Source: JBBQWS01 sp038210415
GTDB taxonomy: Bacteria > Actinomycetota > Actinomycetes > Prado026
Direction of reading: 5' to 3'
Assembly: GCA_038210415.1 (NCBI GenBank)
Contig: JBBQWS010000027.1
Location: forward strand, 1 to 42,719
DNA: 42,719 nt
Part shown: piece after piece, positions 24,292 through 32,487 of the stretch
Layout of the letters: the number at the start of each line of letters is the position of its first letter
How positions within the stretch are numbered: position 1 is the stretch's first letter
Position numbers and translations under genes: made by a program
The notes under the pieces: generated by a model
What the model was told of the DNA's origin: nothing
Database searches by the model: none
What the model saw: only the letters and a program-made list of their open reading frames with translations

Positions 24292-24941
24292 GCGGACAAG
24301 CGAACGCTGCGGTGCAGGGACCCGTCACCGAACGCGGTCGGCGGACGCGAGCCGCCATCGTCGCGTCGGCCCGGGACGTGTTCGAGACCAACGGTTTCCA
24401 CGACACGACGATGTCCGACCTGGCCGCCGCCGCGGACGTCAGCCACGGCACGGTCTACACCTACTTCGACTCCAAGGAGGCCGTGCTCTCCGAGGTCTGC
24501 CGTGGGCTCGTCACCGAGATGTTCGCCGCGGTCCGGGTACCCGACGACCTGCGTTCGGACCCGGTCACGCGCATCGAGGAAGGGAACCGGCGCTACCTCG
24601 CGGCGTACATCAAGCACGCCCGCATGCTCGAGGTCGTGGAGCAGGCCGCGACGACGGAGCCACACTTCCGTGACCTTATCGACGACCTGCGACGGGTCTT
24701 CGTCGACAAGGCCACCGGAACGCTCCGGCACTTCCAGGCCGACGGGCTCGTCGAGGAGTCGTTGCGCCCGGACATCGCCGGTCCGGCGCTGGTCGGCATG
24801 GTCGAGAGCTTCGCCCGGCGGTGGCACGAACACGAGCAGACGTACGAGCCCGAGCAGGTGGTCCGTACCCTCACCCGGCTCTGGGCCAGAGCGATCGGCC
24901 TGCCCGACCCAGCACCAGCCACCCGAGGAGCGACGCGATGA
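24288..24941 (+). CDS. TetR family regulator of the AtuA operon (putative AtuR)
   Basis: 217 residues. The DNA-binding domain (about 17-62) reads RAAIVASARDVFETNGF, then TMSDLAAAADVSHGTVYTYF and DSKEAVL; the C-terminal ligand domain is helical. Being inside the operon, with GTGA and ATGA overlaps on both sides, it is likely a repressor that responds to an acyl-CoA intermediate and binds the palindrome at 18627-18650. That is inference from context; AtuR in Pseudomonas is also TetR-type. No second copy of the full palindrome was found. Confidence 0.87.
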   Translation: MSGQANAAVQGPVTERGRRTRAAIVASARDVFETNGFHDTTMSDLAAAADVSHGTVYTYFDSKEAVLSEVCRGLVTEMFAAVRVPDDLRSDPVTRIEEGNRRYLAAYIKHARMLEVVEQAATTEPHFRDLIDDLRRVFVDKATGTLRHFQADGLVEESLRPDIAGPALVGMVESFARRWHEHEQTYEPEQVVRTLTRLWARAIGLPDPAPATRGATR

Positions 24942-26086
24942 AGTTCAGCGAGGAGCACGAGCAGTTCCGCAAGGTCGTCCGACGGCTGGTCGACGAGGAG
25001 ATCAACCCGAACGTCGACGCGTGGGAGGCAGCCGGCACCTTCCCGGCGCACGAGCTGTTCCCGAAGCTCGGTGCGGTCGGTGCGCTGGGCCTGGAGTACG
25101 ACCCCGAGTACGGCGGCGGCGGCGCCGACCACACCTTCACGCTGGTGCTCGGCGAGGAGCTCGGCCGGGCCGAGTGCGCAGGCATCCCGATGGCGATCGC
25201 GGTGCAGTCCAACATGGCGACCCCGGCGCTGTCGCGGTTCGGCAGCGACGACCTGAAGCGCAGGTTCCTCGCACCGACGATCGCGGGCACCCTCGTCGCG
25301 TCCGTAGCGGTGTCGGAGCCGGGAGCCGGCTCGGACGTCTCCGCCATCCGTACGCGAGCCGTGCGCGACGGCGACGACTGGGTGATCAACGGCACCAAGA
25401 TGTGGATCACGAACGGAACACAGGCCGACTGGTTGTGCCTGCTGGCCCGCACCTCCGACGAGGGCGGCTACCAGGGTCTCTCGCTCATCGTCTTCCCGAC
25501 CGACAGCTCAGGGTTCTCGGTGTCCCGCCGCCTCGACAAGCTCGGCAACCGGTCGTCCGACACCGCCGAGCTCGTCTTCGTCGACTGCCGCGTCCCGGTG
25601 ACCAACACGATCGGAGAGCAGGGGCGGGGTTTCCAGCAGCAGATGGCGCAGTTCCAGGACGAGCGCCTGATCGGTTGCTACATGTCGGTGACCGGAATGG
25701 AGCGGGCCCTGTCGCGCACCATCGAGTACCTCCGGCAGCGGGAGGCGTTCGGGAAACCGTTGCTGGCCAACCAGTATCTCCAGTACAAGCTCGCGGAGCT
25801 GGTCGCCGAGGTCGACCTGCTCAAGCACTACTGCTACGCGGCGGCAGAGGCCGTCGTCGACGGTGGCGACGTCACCCGCTTCGCGACGATCGCCAAGCTC
25901 AAGGCGGGTCGACTGTCCCGCGAGGTCGCCGACACCTGCCTGCAGTTCCATGGCGGCATGGGTTACATGGAGGAGCACTGGACCGCCCGCTACTACCGTG
26001 ACGTCCGCCTTCTCTCGATCGGAGGCGGCGCCGACGAGGTGATGCTGCGGGTCATCACGATGCTCGAAGGGATGGGACGACGATGA
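24938..26086 (+). CDS. Acyl-CoA dehydrogenase, citronellyl/isovaleryl-CoA type (AtuD-like)
   Basis: A 382-residue FAD enzyme that introduces a 2,3 double bond into an acyl-CoA. Typical blocks are SVAVSEPGAGSDVSAIRTRA (122-141), MWITNG (155-160), REAFGKPL (268-275) and FHGGMGYMEEH (337-347). The canonical catalytic Glu position near the end is Gly in SIGGGADEV (360-368). Instead, Glu242 in FQDERL matches the helix-G catalytic Glu of isovaleryl-CoA dehydrogenase, as expected for a branched substrate. ATG 24938 overlaps the TetR stop (ATGA). Citronellyl-CoA or isovaleryl-CoA are both plausible. Confidence 0.92.
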   Translation: MKFSEEHEQFRKVVRRLVDEEINPNVDAWEAAGTFPAHELFPKLGAVGALGLEYDPEYGGGGADHTFTLVLGEELGRAECAGIPMAIAVQSNMATPALSRFGSDDLKRRFLAPTIAGTLVASVAVSEPGAGSDVSAIRTRAVRDGDDWVINGTKMWITNGTQADWLCLLARTSDEGGYQGLSLIVFPTDSSGFSVSRRLDKLGNRSSDTAELVFVDCRVPVTNTIGEQGRGFQQQMAQFQDERLIGCYMSVTGMERALSRTIEYLRQREAFGKPLLANQYLQYKLAELVAEVDLLKHYCYAAAEAVVDGGDVTRFATIAKLKAGRLSREVADTCLQFHGGMGYMEEHWTARYYRDVRLLSIGGGADEVMLRVITMLEGMGRR

Positions 26087-26871
26087 CTGCAGCCGACGAA
26101 GCCGTCACGTACGCCGTCGAGGACGGCGTTGCCACGCTGACGCTGAACCGACCCGACGCGCGCAACGTGCTCAACGCCGAGTCGCTGGTGCCGCTCGTCG
26201 AGGGGCTCGCCGCGGCGGCCGTCGACGACGATGTCCGGGTGGTCGTGCTGACGGGTACGGGCCCGGCGTTCTGCGCGGGTGCCGACCTTCGCGGAGCCCA
26301 GACCGATGCGGGTGGCTTCGCCTCCTCGGGTCCTCGACTCATGGTCGCCGCGCTGGAGGCGTTGCTCGACCACCCCAAGCCGACGATCGCACGGGTGCAG
26401 GGGCACGTCGCCGGTGGCGGCAACGGTCTCGTCGCTGCTTGCGACCTCGCGGTGGCTGCCGACTCTGCGACGTTCGCCTTCTCCGAGGTCCGGGTCGGGG
26501 TCGCACCTGCCGTCATCTCGGTCGTTTGCCTTCGGGTGATGCGACCGCGTGACGCTGCCGAGCTCTTCCTTACGGGGCAACGGGTCTCGGCCGAGCGCGC
26601 GATGGACTCGGGCCTGGTCAACCGCGTCGTGCCGGCCCCCGACCTGGACCATGCGGTGGCCGCCTGGGTCGCGCACCTGCGTCTGGGCGGCCCCACAGCG
26701 ATGGCTGCGACGAAGCAGCTGCTCCGGCAGGTGCCGGCCACGACCCGTGATGCGGGGTTCGCGTTCACGGCCGAGCTGTCAGCGGCGTTGTTTGCCGGAG
26801 CCGAGGCGACCGAGGGGATGACCGCCTTCGTCGAGCGTCGGCCGCCGAGCTGGGCGCCGTCAGTCTCCTAG
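26083..26871 (+). CDS. Enoyl-CoA hydratase, isohexenyl-/methylglutaconyl-CoA type (AtuE/LiuC-like)
   Basis: A 262-residue crotonase. The oxyanion-hole segments are PAFCAGADLR (61-70) and HVAGGGNGLVAACDL (108-122). Of the two classic hydratase glutamates the second is present (Glu135 in FSEVRVG), while the first is Gly115, a change I recall in several methylglutaconyl-CoA hydratase-like members. With the carboxylase it would hydrate the carboxylated product. ATG 26083 overlaps the dehydrogenase stop. The last 12 bases overlap the converging MobA-like gene. A lyase to finish the pathway is not in the window. Confidence 0.9.
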   Translation: MTAADEAVTYAVEDGVATLTLNRPDARNVLNAESLVPLVEGLAAAAVDDDVRVVVLTGTGPAFCAGADLRGAQTDAGGFASSGPRLMVAALEALLDHPKPTIARVQGHVAGGGNGLVAACDLAVAADSATFAFSEVRVGVAPAVISVVCLRVMRPRDAAELFLTGQRVSAERAMDSGLVNRVVPAPDLDHAVAAWVAHLRLGGPTAMAATKQLLRQVPATTRDAGFAFTAELSAALFAGAEATEGMTAFVERRPPSWAPSVS

Positions 26872-27396
26872 CTCCCCGGGCACGTCGACGTCGCGTGCGG
26901 CTCCCCAGCTGTCCGGTACGCCCTGCACCCCGTCCGGTGCGGCCCCGAGCAGCAGGCGTACCGGACGACCGTCCAGGGGGGCGGCCGCGTCGAGCATGCC
27001 GACGAGCAGGTCGCGGGGCCAAGCGCTCGCCAGCGGCTGGGCGGTGCCGTCGCCGTCGAGCAGCACGCTCGGACGGCCGCCGGTGAGCACCGCGTCGACC
27101 AGTGCCGTAACGGCGGCGCCGACCGAGGGCATGTCGCCGCCGACCAGGACGACGACGTCGCCCGACGTCGCCCGCACACCCGCGCCGACCGCGGCCAGCG
27201 GCCCGCCGTAGGCCGGTTCCTCGCGCACCCACCGCACGCCCTGACGTCGCGTCGCCCGCTTGGCACCGACGCAGACGACCGCGGCGTCGGCCGGCAGACC
27301 GGCCAGGACCGTGTCGAGCAGCACCGCCAGCTTGTCCGACCCGTAGCGCGTCGATCGGCCCCCGGCCAGCACCACCACGTCGTATCCGCCGGTCAC
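26860..27396 (-). CDS. MobA-like nucleotidyltransferase, slightly shortened
   Basis: 178 residues of the NTP_transf_3 (MobA/MocA) fold. The nucleotide-binding loop is VVLAGGRSTRYGSDKL (8-23) and the metal site is VVLVGGDMPS (near 81-90). MobA attaches GMP to molybdenum cofactor. After SDKLAV the protein runs straight into LLDTVLAGL, missing the short xGRPL segment normally found there, so substrate use may differ. No other gene on its strand is close; moeA and DUF6457 lie 8 kb away, on the other side of the AtuA operon. A leaderless GTG start is indicated. Confidence 0.8.
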   Translation of the reverse strand: MTGGYDVVVLAGGRSTRYGSDKLAVLLDTVLAGLPADAAVVCVGAKRATRRQGVRWVREEPAYGGPLAAVGAGVRATSGDVVVLVGGDMPSVGAAVTALVDAVLTGGRPSVLLDGDGTAQPLASAWPRDLLVGMLDAAAPLDGRPVRLLLGAAPDGVQGVPDSWGAARDVDVPGELGD

Positions 27397-27402
27397 GCGC
27401 CG

Positions 27403-27408
27403 ACCCTA
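27403..27408 (-). promoter_or_regulatory. -10 box for leaderless MobA-like gene
   Basis: TAGGGT on the minus strand, six bases before the GTG at 27396. Confidence 0.5.
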
Positions 27409-27433
27409 GCGGCGCGAACTGCTTGCCCGCCGC

Positions 27434-27439
27434 TAACGT
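27434..27439 (+). promoter_or_regulatory. -10 box for gabD
   Basis: TAACGT, about 30 bases before the gabD ATG, with an AAGGGAG ribosome site in the short leader. Confidence 0.35.
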
Positions 27440-27469
27440 AGGCAGCCCCACGTCGACAAGGGAGTCCCC

Positions 27470-28936
27470 ATGGCCAGCGTGACCGACGAGAAGCGCGTCC
27501 TCGACGCCGTTCGCACCGACCTCTTCCTCGGCGGCCAGTGGACCCCGGGCGCGGGCGGCGGCACCGTCGATGTCGAGGATCCGTCGACCGGCGAGATCAT
27601 CGCCACGGTCGCCGACGGCACCCCCGCCCAGGGCCTCGAGGCGCTCACGGTCGCGCACGAGAACCAGGCCGCCTGGGCCCGCACGGCACCGCGCGAGCGC
27701 GGCGAGATCCTGCGCCGGGCGTTCGAGCTGATGCAGGCGAAGGTCGAGGACCTCGCCCTGCTGATGACCCTCGAGATGGGCAAACCGCTCGCGGAGTCCC
27801 GCGGCGAGGTGGCCTACGCGTCGGAATTCCTGCGCTGGTTCGCCGAGGAGGCCGTGCGCATCGACGGGCGGTTCGGGCTCAGCCCGTCGGGTGACTCGCA
27901 CCTGATGGTGCTCAAGCAGCCGGTCGGCCCGTGCCTGTTCATCACGCCCTGGAACTTTCCCCTGGCCATGGGTACGCGCAAGATCGGTCCGGCGATCGCG
28001 GCGGGCTGCACGATGATCGTCAAGCCGGCCAAGCAGACCCCGCTGTCGATGTACGCGCTCGCCCAGATCTTCGAGGAGGCAGGCCTGCCCGCTGGGGTCC
28101 TGTCCGTGCTCACGGCCCAGAGCGCCAGTGCCCTCACCGCGCCACTGATCAAGGACGCGCGACTGCGCAAGCTGTCGTTCACCGGGTCGACCGAGGTGGG
28201 TCGAGCCCTGGTCAAGGATGCAGCCGACCAGCTGCTTCGCACGTCCATGGAGCTCGGTGGCAACGCTCCGTTCCTCGTCTTCGAGGACGCCGACCTCGAC
28301 AAGGCCGTCGACGGCGCGATGATCGCGAAGATGCGCAACATGGGCGAGGCCTGCACTGCGGCCAACCGGTTCCACGTCCACGCGTCGCTGGCCGACGAGT
28401 TCGCGCGCCGGCTCGCCGAGCGGATGGCGGCGCTTCGCGTCGGCCGCGGCACCGACGACGGCATCCAGGTCGGGCCGATGATCGACGCGTCCGGCCGCGA
28501 CAAGGTGGAGGAGCTCGTGGCCGACGCGGTCGACCGCGGGGCCAAGCCGCTCGCGGGCGGTGGCAGCGTCGACGGGCCGGGCTACTTCTACGCGCCGATG
28601 GTGCTCGGTGGTGTCGAGCCGGGTTCGCGGATCCTGGCCGAGGAGGTCTTCGGGCCGGTGGCTCCGATCGCCACCTTCGAGACGGACGACGAGGCCATCG
28701 CAGCCGCCAACGACACCGAGTACGGCTTGGTGGCCTACGCGTTCACCGAGTCGTGGACCCGGGGGCTCAAGGTCGTCGAGGCTCTCGAGACAGGGATGCT
28801 CGGCCTCAACCGTGGTCTGGTGTCGAACCCGGCGGCGCCGTTCGGTGGCGTCAAGCAGTCCGGGTTCGGTCGCGAGGGCGGGCCCGAAGGCATCAACGAG
28901 TACCTCGACATCAAGTACGTCTCCACGCCGCGCTGA
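27470..28936 (+). CDS. gabD: NAD(P)-dependent succinate-semialdehyde dehydrogenase
   Basis: A 488-residue aldehyde dehydrogenase oxidising succinate semialdehyde to succinate (GABA shunt or alternative TCA route). ITPWNFPLAM (158-167) and VKPAKQTP (184-191) bind cofactor, FTGSTEVGR follows (237-245), the general base is Glu261 in MELGGNAP, and the nucleophile is Cys295 in GEACTAANR. The C-terminus has EEVFGPVAPIA and FGGVKQSGFGREGG. The GEACTAANR form is the one I associate with actinobacterial GabD1-type enzymes. It seems to be a single-gene unit. Confidence 0.9.
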   Translation: MASVTDEKRVLDAVRTDLFLGGQWTPGAGGGTVDVEDPSTGEIIATVADGTPAQGLEALTVAHENQAAWARTAPRERGEILRRAFELMQAKVEDLALLMTLEMGKPLAESRGEVAYASEFLRWFAEEAVRIDGRFGLSPSGDSHLMVLKQPVGPCLFITPWNFPLAMGTRKIGPAIAAGCTMIVKPAKQTPLSMYALAQIFEEAGLPAGVLSVLTAQSASALTAPLIKDARLRKLSFTGSTEVGRALVKDAADQLLRTSMELGGNAPFLVFEDADLDKAVDGAMIAKMRNMGEACTAANRFHVHASLADEFARRLAERMAALRVGRGTDDGIQVGPMIDASGRDKVEELVADAVDRGAKPLAGGGSVDGPGYFYAPMVLGGVEPGSRILAEEVFGPVAPIATFETDDEAIAAANDTEYGLVAYAFTESWTRGLKVVEALETGMLGLNRGLVSNPAAPFGGVKQSGFGREGGPEGINEYLDIKYVSTPR

Positions 28937-28948
28937 CGCCTGCAGGGC

Positions 28949-30016
28949 TCAGGGCTCGACCGGAGCCCCGAAGTACGCCCGCAGAACGCTGACGGGCTGC
29001 GCGTCGTTCGCGACGAGCAGGGCCGACGACGCCACGGAGCTCATCCAGTCGAGGAAGTCGATCGAGGGCTCCTCGAGCGCACGCCTGAGCACCGCGGCCT
29101 CGAGCACCCGACCGGGCGCGTAGCGAGCCCAGCGCGTCGCGAGGTTTCCCTCCAGGACGCGGTAGCCCGGCGGTTCGACGATCGCCAGGACGTGCGCTGC
29201 CAGGTCGCCGTCGATGTGGAGGGTCGCCAGTTCGAGGATGTCCTCGGCGGCCAGTGCCACGAGGCGGGCCCTCCAGATGGCGCGACCCACGACGTCGTCG
29301 AGGTCGCTCCGCCGACCCTGGGTGTGGTCCCGTTCGCGGTGCACCCGCTCGAGCTCCGGCAGCAGGTTGAGGATCTCGTCGCCGTCGCCGGTGATGCGCA
29401 CGAACACCTGCTTGTGGTCCGTCGCCGCCCGGTTCGCGGCCTTGCGGAGCGTGCGCAGCATCGAGGACCCGAGGTACTCGTGGAGGTCGGACCCACCCAG
29501 ACGCCGTACCGAAGGGATGGGATCCGTCGGGACGGCTTCAGCGCCGGCAGCGGTGGCCACGAAGTCCTCGAGCCAGGGAGTCTCGTCGTCGACCGGGCCG
29601 AGCTCGACCCTGATGTCGCGGTCCCGCGCCTGCAGCATCTCGGCGAACGAGTGTCCGAGCAGGGCGGCCGCCGAGGCGCTGTCGGCGAGGATCGAGCTCC
29701 GGAATCCCATGGCACTGCCGGCAAGCGTGACCAGTGCCACGCCGGCGTCGTCGGCCTCCAGGACCACGATGCACGCCCGCAGGACGTCGTCCGAGTCGCG
29801 CACCACCACGGCCCACGGGTTCTGCCCTCGGGCCATCGAGACGGTCGCCGTCAGCCACGCTCCCCCAGCGGTGGCGGTGGCGTCACAGCGGTCCGCCAGC
29901 AGGTCGTACTCGTTGCGGAGCAGCTCGAGGAGTGCACTGCCGGTGATGACCGCTGACCGCAGCGGCAAGGTCACGGTGCGGGTTCGGCTGGCTCCTGGGC
30001 CGCGAAACGCTGTCAC
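28949..30016 (-). CDS. GNAT (BioF2/Acetyltransf_6-like) domain protein
   Basis: 355 residues resembling the BioF2/CelD-type acyltransferases involved in surface polymer or peptidyl transfer, with a large degenerate N-terminal half and a C-terminal GNAT fold (ARLVALAAEDILELATLHID, then GYRVLEGNLATRWARYAPGR). DLHEYLGSSMLRTLRKAANR is the typical central helix. The substrate is unknown. The GTG at 30016 overlaps the GGDEF-EAL stop (GTGA), so it is translated with that gene; a GTG at 29974 is a possible later start. The coupling suggests an output of c-di-GMP signalling such as an exopolysaccharide modification (inference). Confidence 0.7.
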   Translation of the reverse strand: MTAFRGPGASRTRTVTLPLRSAVITGSALLELLRNEYDLLADRCDATATAGGAWLTATVSMARGQNPWAVVVRDSDDVLRACIVVLEADDAGVALVTLAGSAMGFRSSILADSASAAALLGHSFAEMLQARDRDIRVELGPVDDETPWLEDFVATAAGAEAVPTDPIPSVRRLGGSDLHEYLGSSMLRTLRKAANRAATDHKQVFVRITGDGDEILNLLPELERVHRERDHTQGRRSDLDDVVGRAIWRARLVALAAEDILELATLHIDGDLAAHVLAIVEPPGYRVLEGNLATRWARYAPGRVLEAAVLRRALEEPSIDFLDWMSSVASSALLVANDAQPVSVLRAYFGAPVEP

Positions 30017-32325
30017 CGGTTGCGCTCTGCTTCGTCGTACGGCGCGGCTGCGGCCAGGTCGCGTTGGTCTAGCCACTGCTCCAGCTCGCCGGCCGGGAGC
30101 GCCTTCGAGAAGTAGAAGCCCTGCGATTCGTCGCAGCCGGACAGGGCGAGCTGCCCCGCGGTCGCCTCGTCCTCGACCCCCTCGGCGACCAGGGTCATGC
30201 CCAGCGAGTGGGCGAGGTCGATCGTCGACCGCACGATCGCTGCGGCACGCTGGTCTCCGGACATGGGCTGCACGAACGACCGGTCCAGCTTGAGCTGGTC
30301 GATGGGAAGCTCGCGAAGGTAGGCGAGGGACGAGTAACCGGTGCCGAAGTCGTCGACGGCAACCCGGATGCCCAGCGCGCGCAGCTCGGTGAGGATCTCA
30401 CGCGCCCGCTCCCGGTCGCCCATCAGGAAGTCCTCGGTGATCTCGAGCTCGAGCGAGCTCGCCGGCAGCCCCCGCTCGAACAACAGGTCGGCGATGCGGC
30501 CCGGCAGCTCGACGTCGACCAGCGACGAGGCGGAGAGATTGACGGCGACAGCGAGGTCTCTGCCCTCCCTGCGCCACTGCTTGACCTGGTCGAGCGACTG
30601 CTCGAGGACGGCCGTCGTCAGCCCCCGCATCAGTCCGGACTGCTCGGCGAGAAGCAGGAACGAGTCCGGCATCAGCAGGCCTCGCTGGGGATGCTGCCAG
30701 CGAACCAGCGCCTCGACGCCGCGCACCTTGAGGGTCCGCGAGTCCACCTTCGGCTGGTAGAAGACCACCAGTCCGCCGGTGAACACGGCGTCGCGCAGCT
30801 CCTCGAGCGTCCGCAGCCGCTCCTCGCCACCTGACATGTCGCCCGCGCTGCTGTAAAGGCAGTGGCCGGTACGGGTCTCCTTGGCCTGGTACATCGCGAT
30901 GTCCGCGTGGCGGAGCAGGAACGACACCTCGTGGCCGTGCGCTGGGAAGAGCGCGATCCCTACGCTGGCGTCGACGCGGACGGTCACGGCGTCGACGGAG
31001 AACGGGGGTGCGAGCGCCGCGTGCACTCGCTCGGCGACCCGCTCGGCGCCCGCGGGATCGGAGTCCATCAGGAAGATCGCGAACTCGTCCCCACCCAGCC
31101 GGGCCAGGATGTCGTCGCTGCCGTGCAGGCACTCCTCGAGCCGTTTGCCCACCAGGCAGAGCAGGTCGTCACCCGCATGGTGGCCGAGGCTGTCGTTGAC
31201 CTCCTTGAACCGGTCGAGGTCGAGCAGCAGCAGGGCGCCGGTCGTCCCGGGGCCGACGCCGCTGGTGCGCGCGGCGACGCGCTCGTAGAACGCGCGCCGG
31301 TTGCCGAGGCCAGTGAGCTCGTCGGTGAGCGCCAGCTGATGGCTGTGCGCCAATGTGCGCACTTCGCGGAACGTGACGATGAGCCGGCCCAGGGCGGCTA
31401 CGACGGTTCCGGCGGCCAGCGTCACGGCGATCGGGTGCAGCTCGTGCGAGTTCGCGAAGACCAGCAGGCTGAGGGCCACCAGGCTTGCGCCGACCGGGAT
31501 GCCGAGCAGCACCCAGGACGGCAGCTCCATACCGGTGGGTCGCTTCGGCCAGCCGGGTGCGAACGCCATGAGCAGTGTGGCCAGGACCCAGACCGTGTCA
31601 TCCGTACCGCCGGGCTGGTACGTGCCGTTGGCGGCGTGGAACAGGTAGACGAGGTCGGCGACGACGAAGAGGGTCAGGCCGCCGGCGAGAAACCAGAGCC
31701 CGGTGGGCGGTCGCCAGTGGAAGAGCGCGAGCACGGCGGTGACGATGAGGAGCAGGAGGACGTCGAGCAGCGGGTACGCCAAGGTGGTGATGACTGCCGC
31801 GGAGCTGCCGCCGGTGACGGCGAGCACCGGACCCACGATCGCGGCCATGACCGACCCGACCGCCAGACCGCCCACGATGCCGTCGAGCCACAGGCTCAAG
31901 GGAAGCCGGTCGGCCATCTCGCGGACGACCAGCAGCAACGCCACGAAGGCGAACGGGTAGAAGGAGAGCCACAAGGCGTCCGCCGGCGAGGGGAACGGCT
32001 CCGGGTCCAATGGGCGGATGAAGATCGTCCAGTAGACGTTGCCGAGACCGTAGGTGGCCAGGCCCAGCGCCAGGATGTACCAGCTCCGCCGGAAGGACGT
32101 CGCCTGCCTGGCTCTGACCAGGCACAGCACCGGGCTGAGCATGTAGGCGATGTTGTTGAGCCAGCCGTCGAGGATCAGGTTGTAGCCGGGAGTCGACCGG
32201 ACGCCGGGAACGGTCGACACTGCGAAGGTGAGGTACGTGACGACGATGACCGCGTAGAGGATCCTCGTCACGGCGTGCGACGACGCCCAGGCGCGCGCCG
32301 TCCGCCGTGTAGCGGCCTGTTCCAC
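30013..32325 (-). CDS. Polytopic membrane GGDEF-EAL protein
   Basis: 770 residues. About eight or nine hydrophobic helices fill residues 20-320, followed by GGDEF and EAL domains. The cyclase site RLGGDEFAIFL is intact (GGDEF 411-415), but the inhibitory-site Arg is missing (GSDD where RxxD is expected). EALVRW (538-543), VNLSASSL, LEITEDFL, VAVDDFGTGYSSL, QLKLDRSF and AEGVEDE keep all phosphodiesterase residues. Both domains could be active. The GTG at 32325 is the first possible start, since an in-frame TGA lies three codons upstream. It is followed by the overlapping BioF2-like gene. Confidence 0.92.
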   Translation of the reverse strand: MEQAATRRTARAWASSHAVTRILYAVIVVTYLTFAVSTVPGVRSTPGYNLILDGWLNNIAYMLSPVLCLVRARQATSFRRSWYILALGLATYGLGNVYWTIFIRPLDPEPFPSPADALWLSFYPFAFVALLLVVREMADRLPLSLWLDGIVGGLAVGSVMAAIVGPVLAVTGGSSAAVITTLAYPLLDVLLLLIVTAVLALFHWRPPTGLWFLAGGLTLFVVADLVYLFHAANGTYQPGGTDDTVWVLATLLMAFAPGWPKRPTGMELPSWVLLGIPVGASLVALSLLVFANSHELHPIAVTLAAGTVVAALGRLIVTFREVRTLAHSHQLALTDELTGLGNRRAFYERVAARTSGVGPGTTGALLLLDLDRFKEVNDSLGHHAGDDLLCLVGKRLEECLHGSDDILARLGGDEFAIFLMDSDPAGAERVAERVHAALAPPFSVDAVTVRVDASVGIALFPAHGHEVSFLLRHADIAMYQAKETRTGHCLYSSAGDMSGGEERLRTLEELRDAVFTGGLVVFYQPKVDSRTLKVRGVEALVRWQHPQRGLLMPDSFLLLAEQSGLMRGLTTAVLEQSLDQVKQWRREGRDLAVAVNLSASSLVDVELPGRIADLLFERGLPASSLELEITEDFLMGDRERAREILTELRALGIRVAVDDFGTGYSSLAYLRELPIDQLKLDRSFVQPMSGDQRAAAIVRSTIDLAHSLGMTLVAEGVEDEATAGQLALSGCDESQGFYFSKALPAGELEQWLDQRDLAAAAPYDEAERNR

Positions 32326-32385
32326 GTCTACTCACCCCAAACTGACAGGTCTCTTTCCCCCCTCGGATATCGGTGCGGTCCCGGA

Positions 32386-32399
32386 GAACCTTGAGGTTC
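32386..32399. promoter_or_regulatory. Palindrome between GGDEF-EAL and acyl-CoA dehydrogenase genes
   Basis: GAACCT-TG-AGGTTC, perfect six-base arms, in the 162-base divergent gap. It is a possible operator for either gene. No clear -10/-35 pair could be fixed nearby, and nothing else in the gap is recognised. Confidence 0.35.
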
Positions 32400-32487
32400 G
32401 CCCGCTGCACCCGTCGGGCGGCTCCGGGGGCCCGGTAGCGTAGGGCGTCTGACGCGAGTTAATGCAGACCGGCGAAGGAGCCACCCC

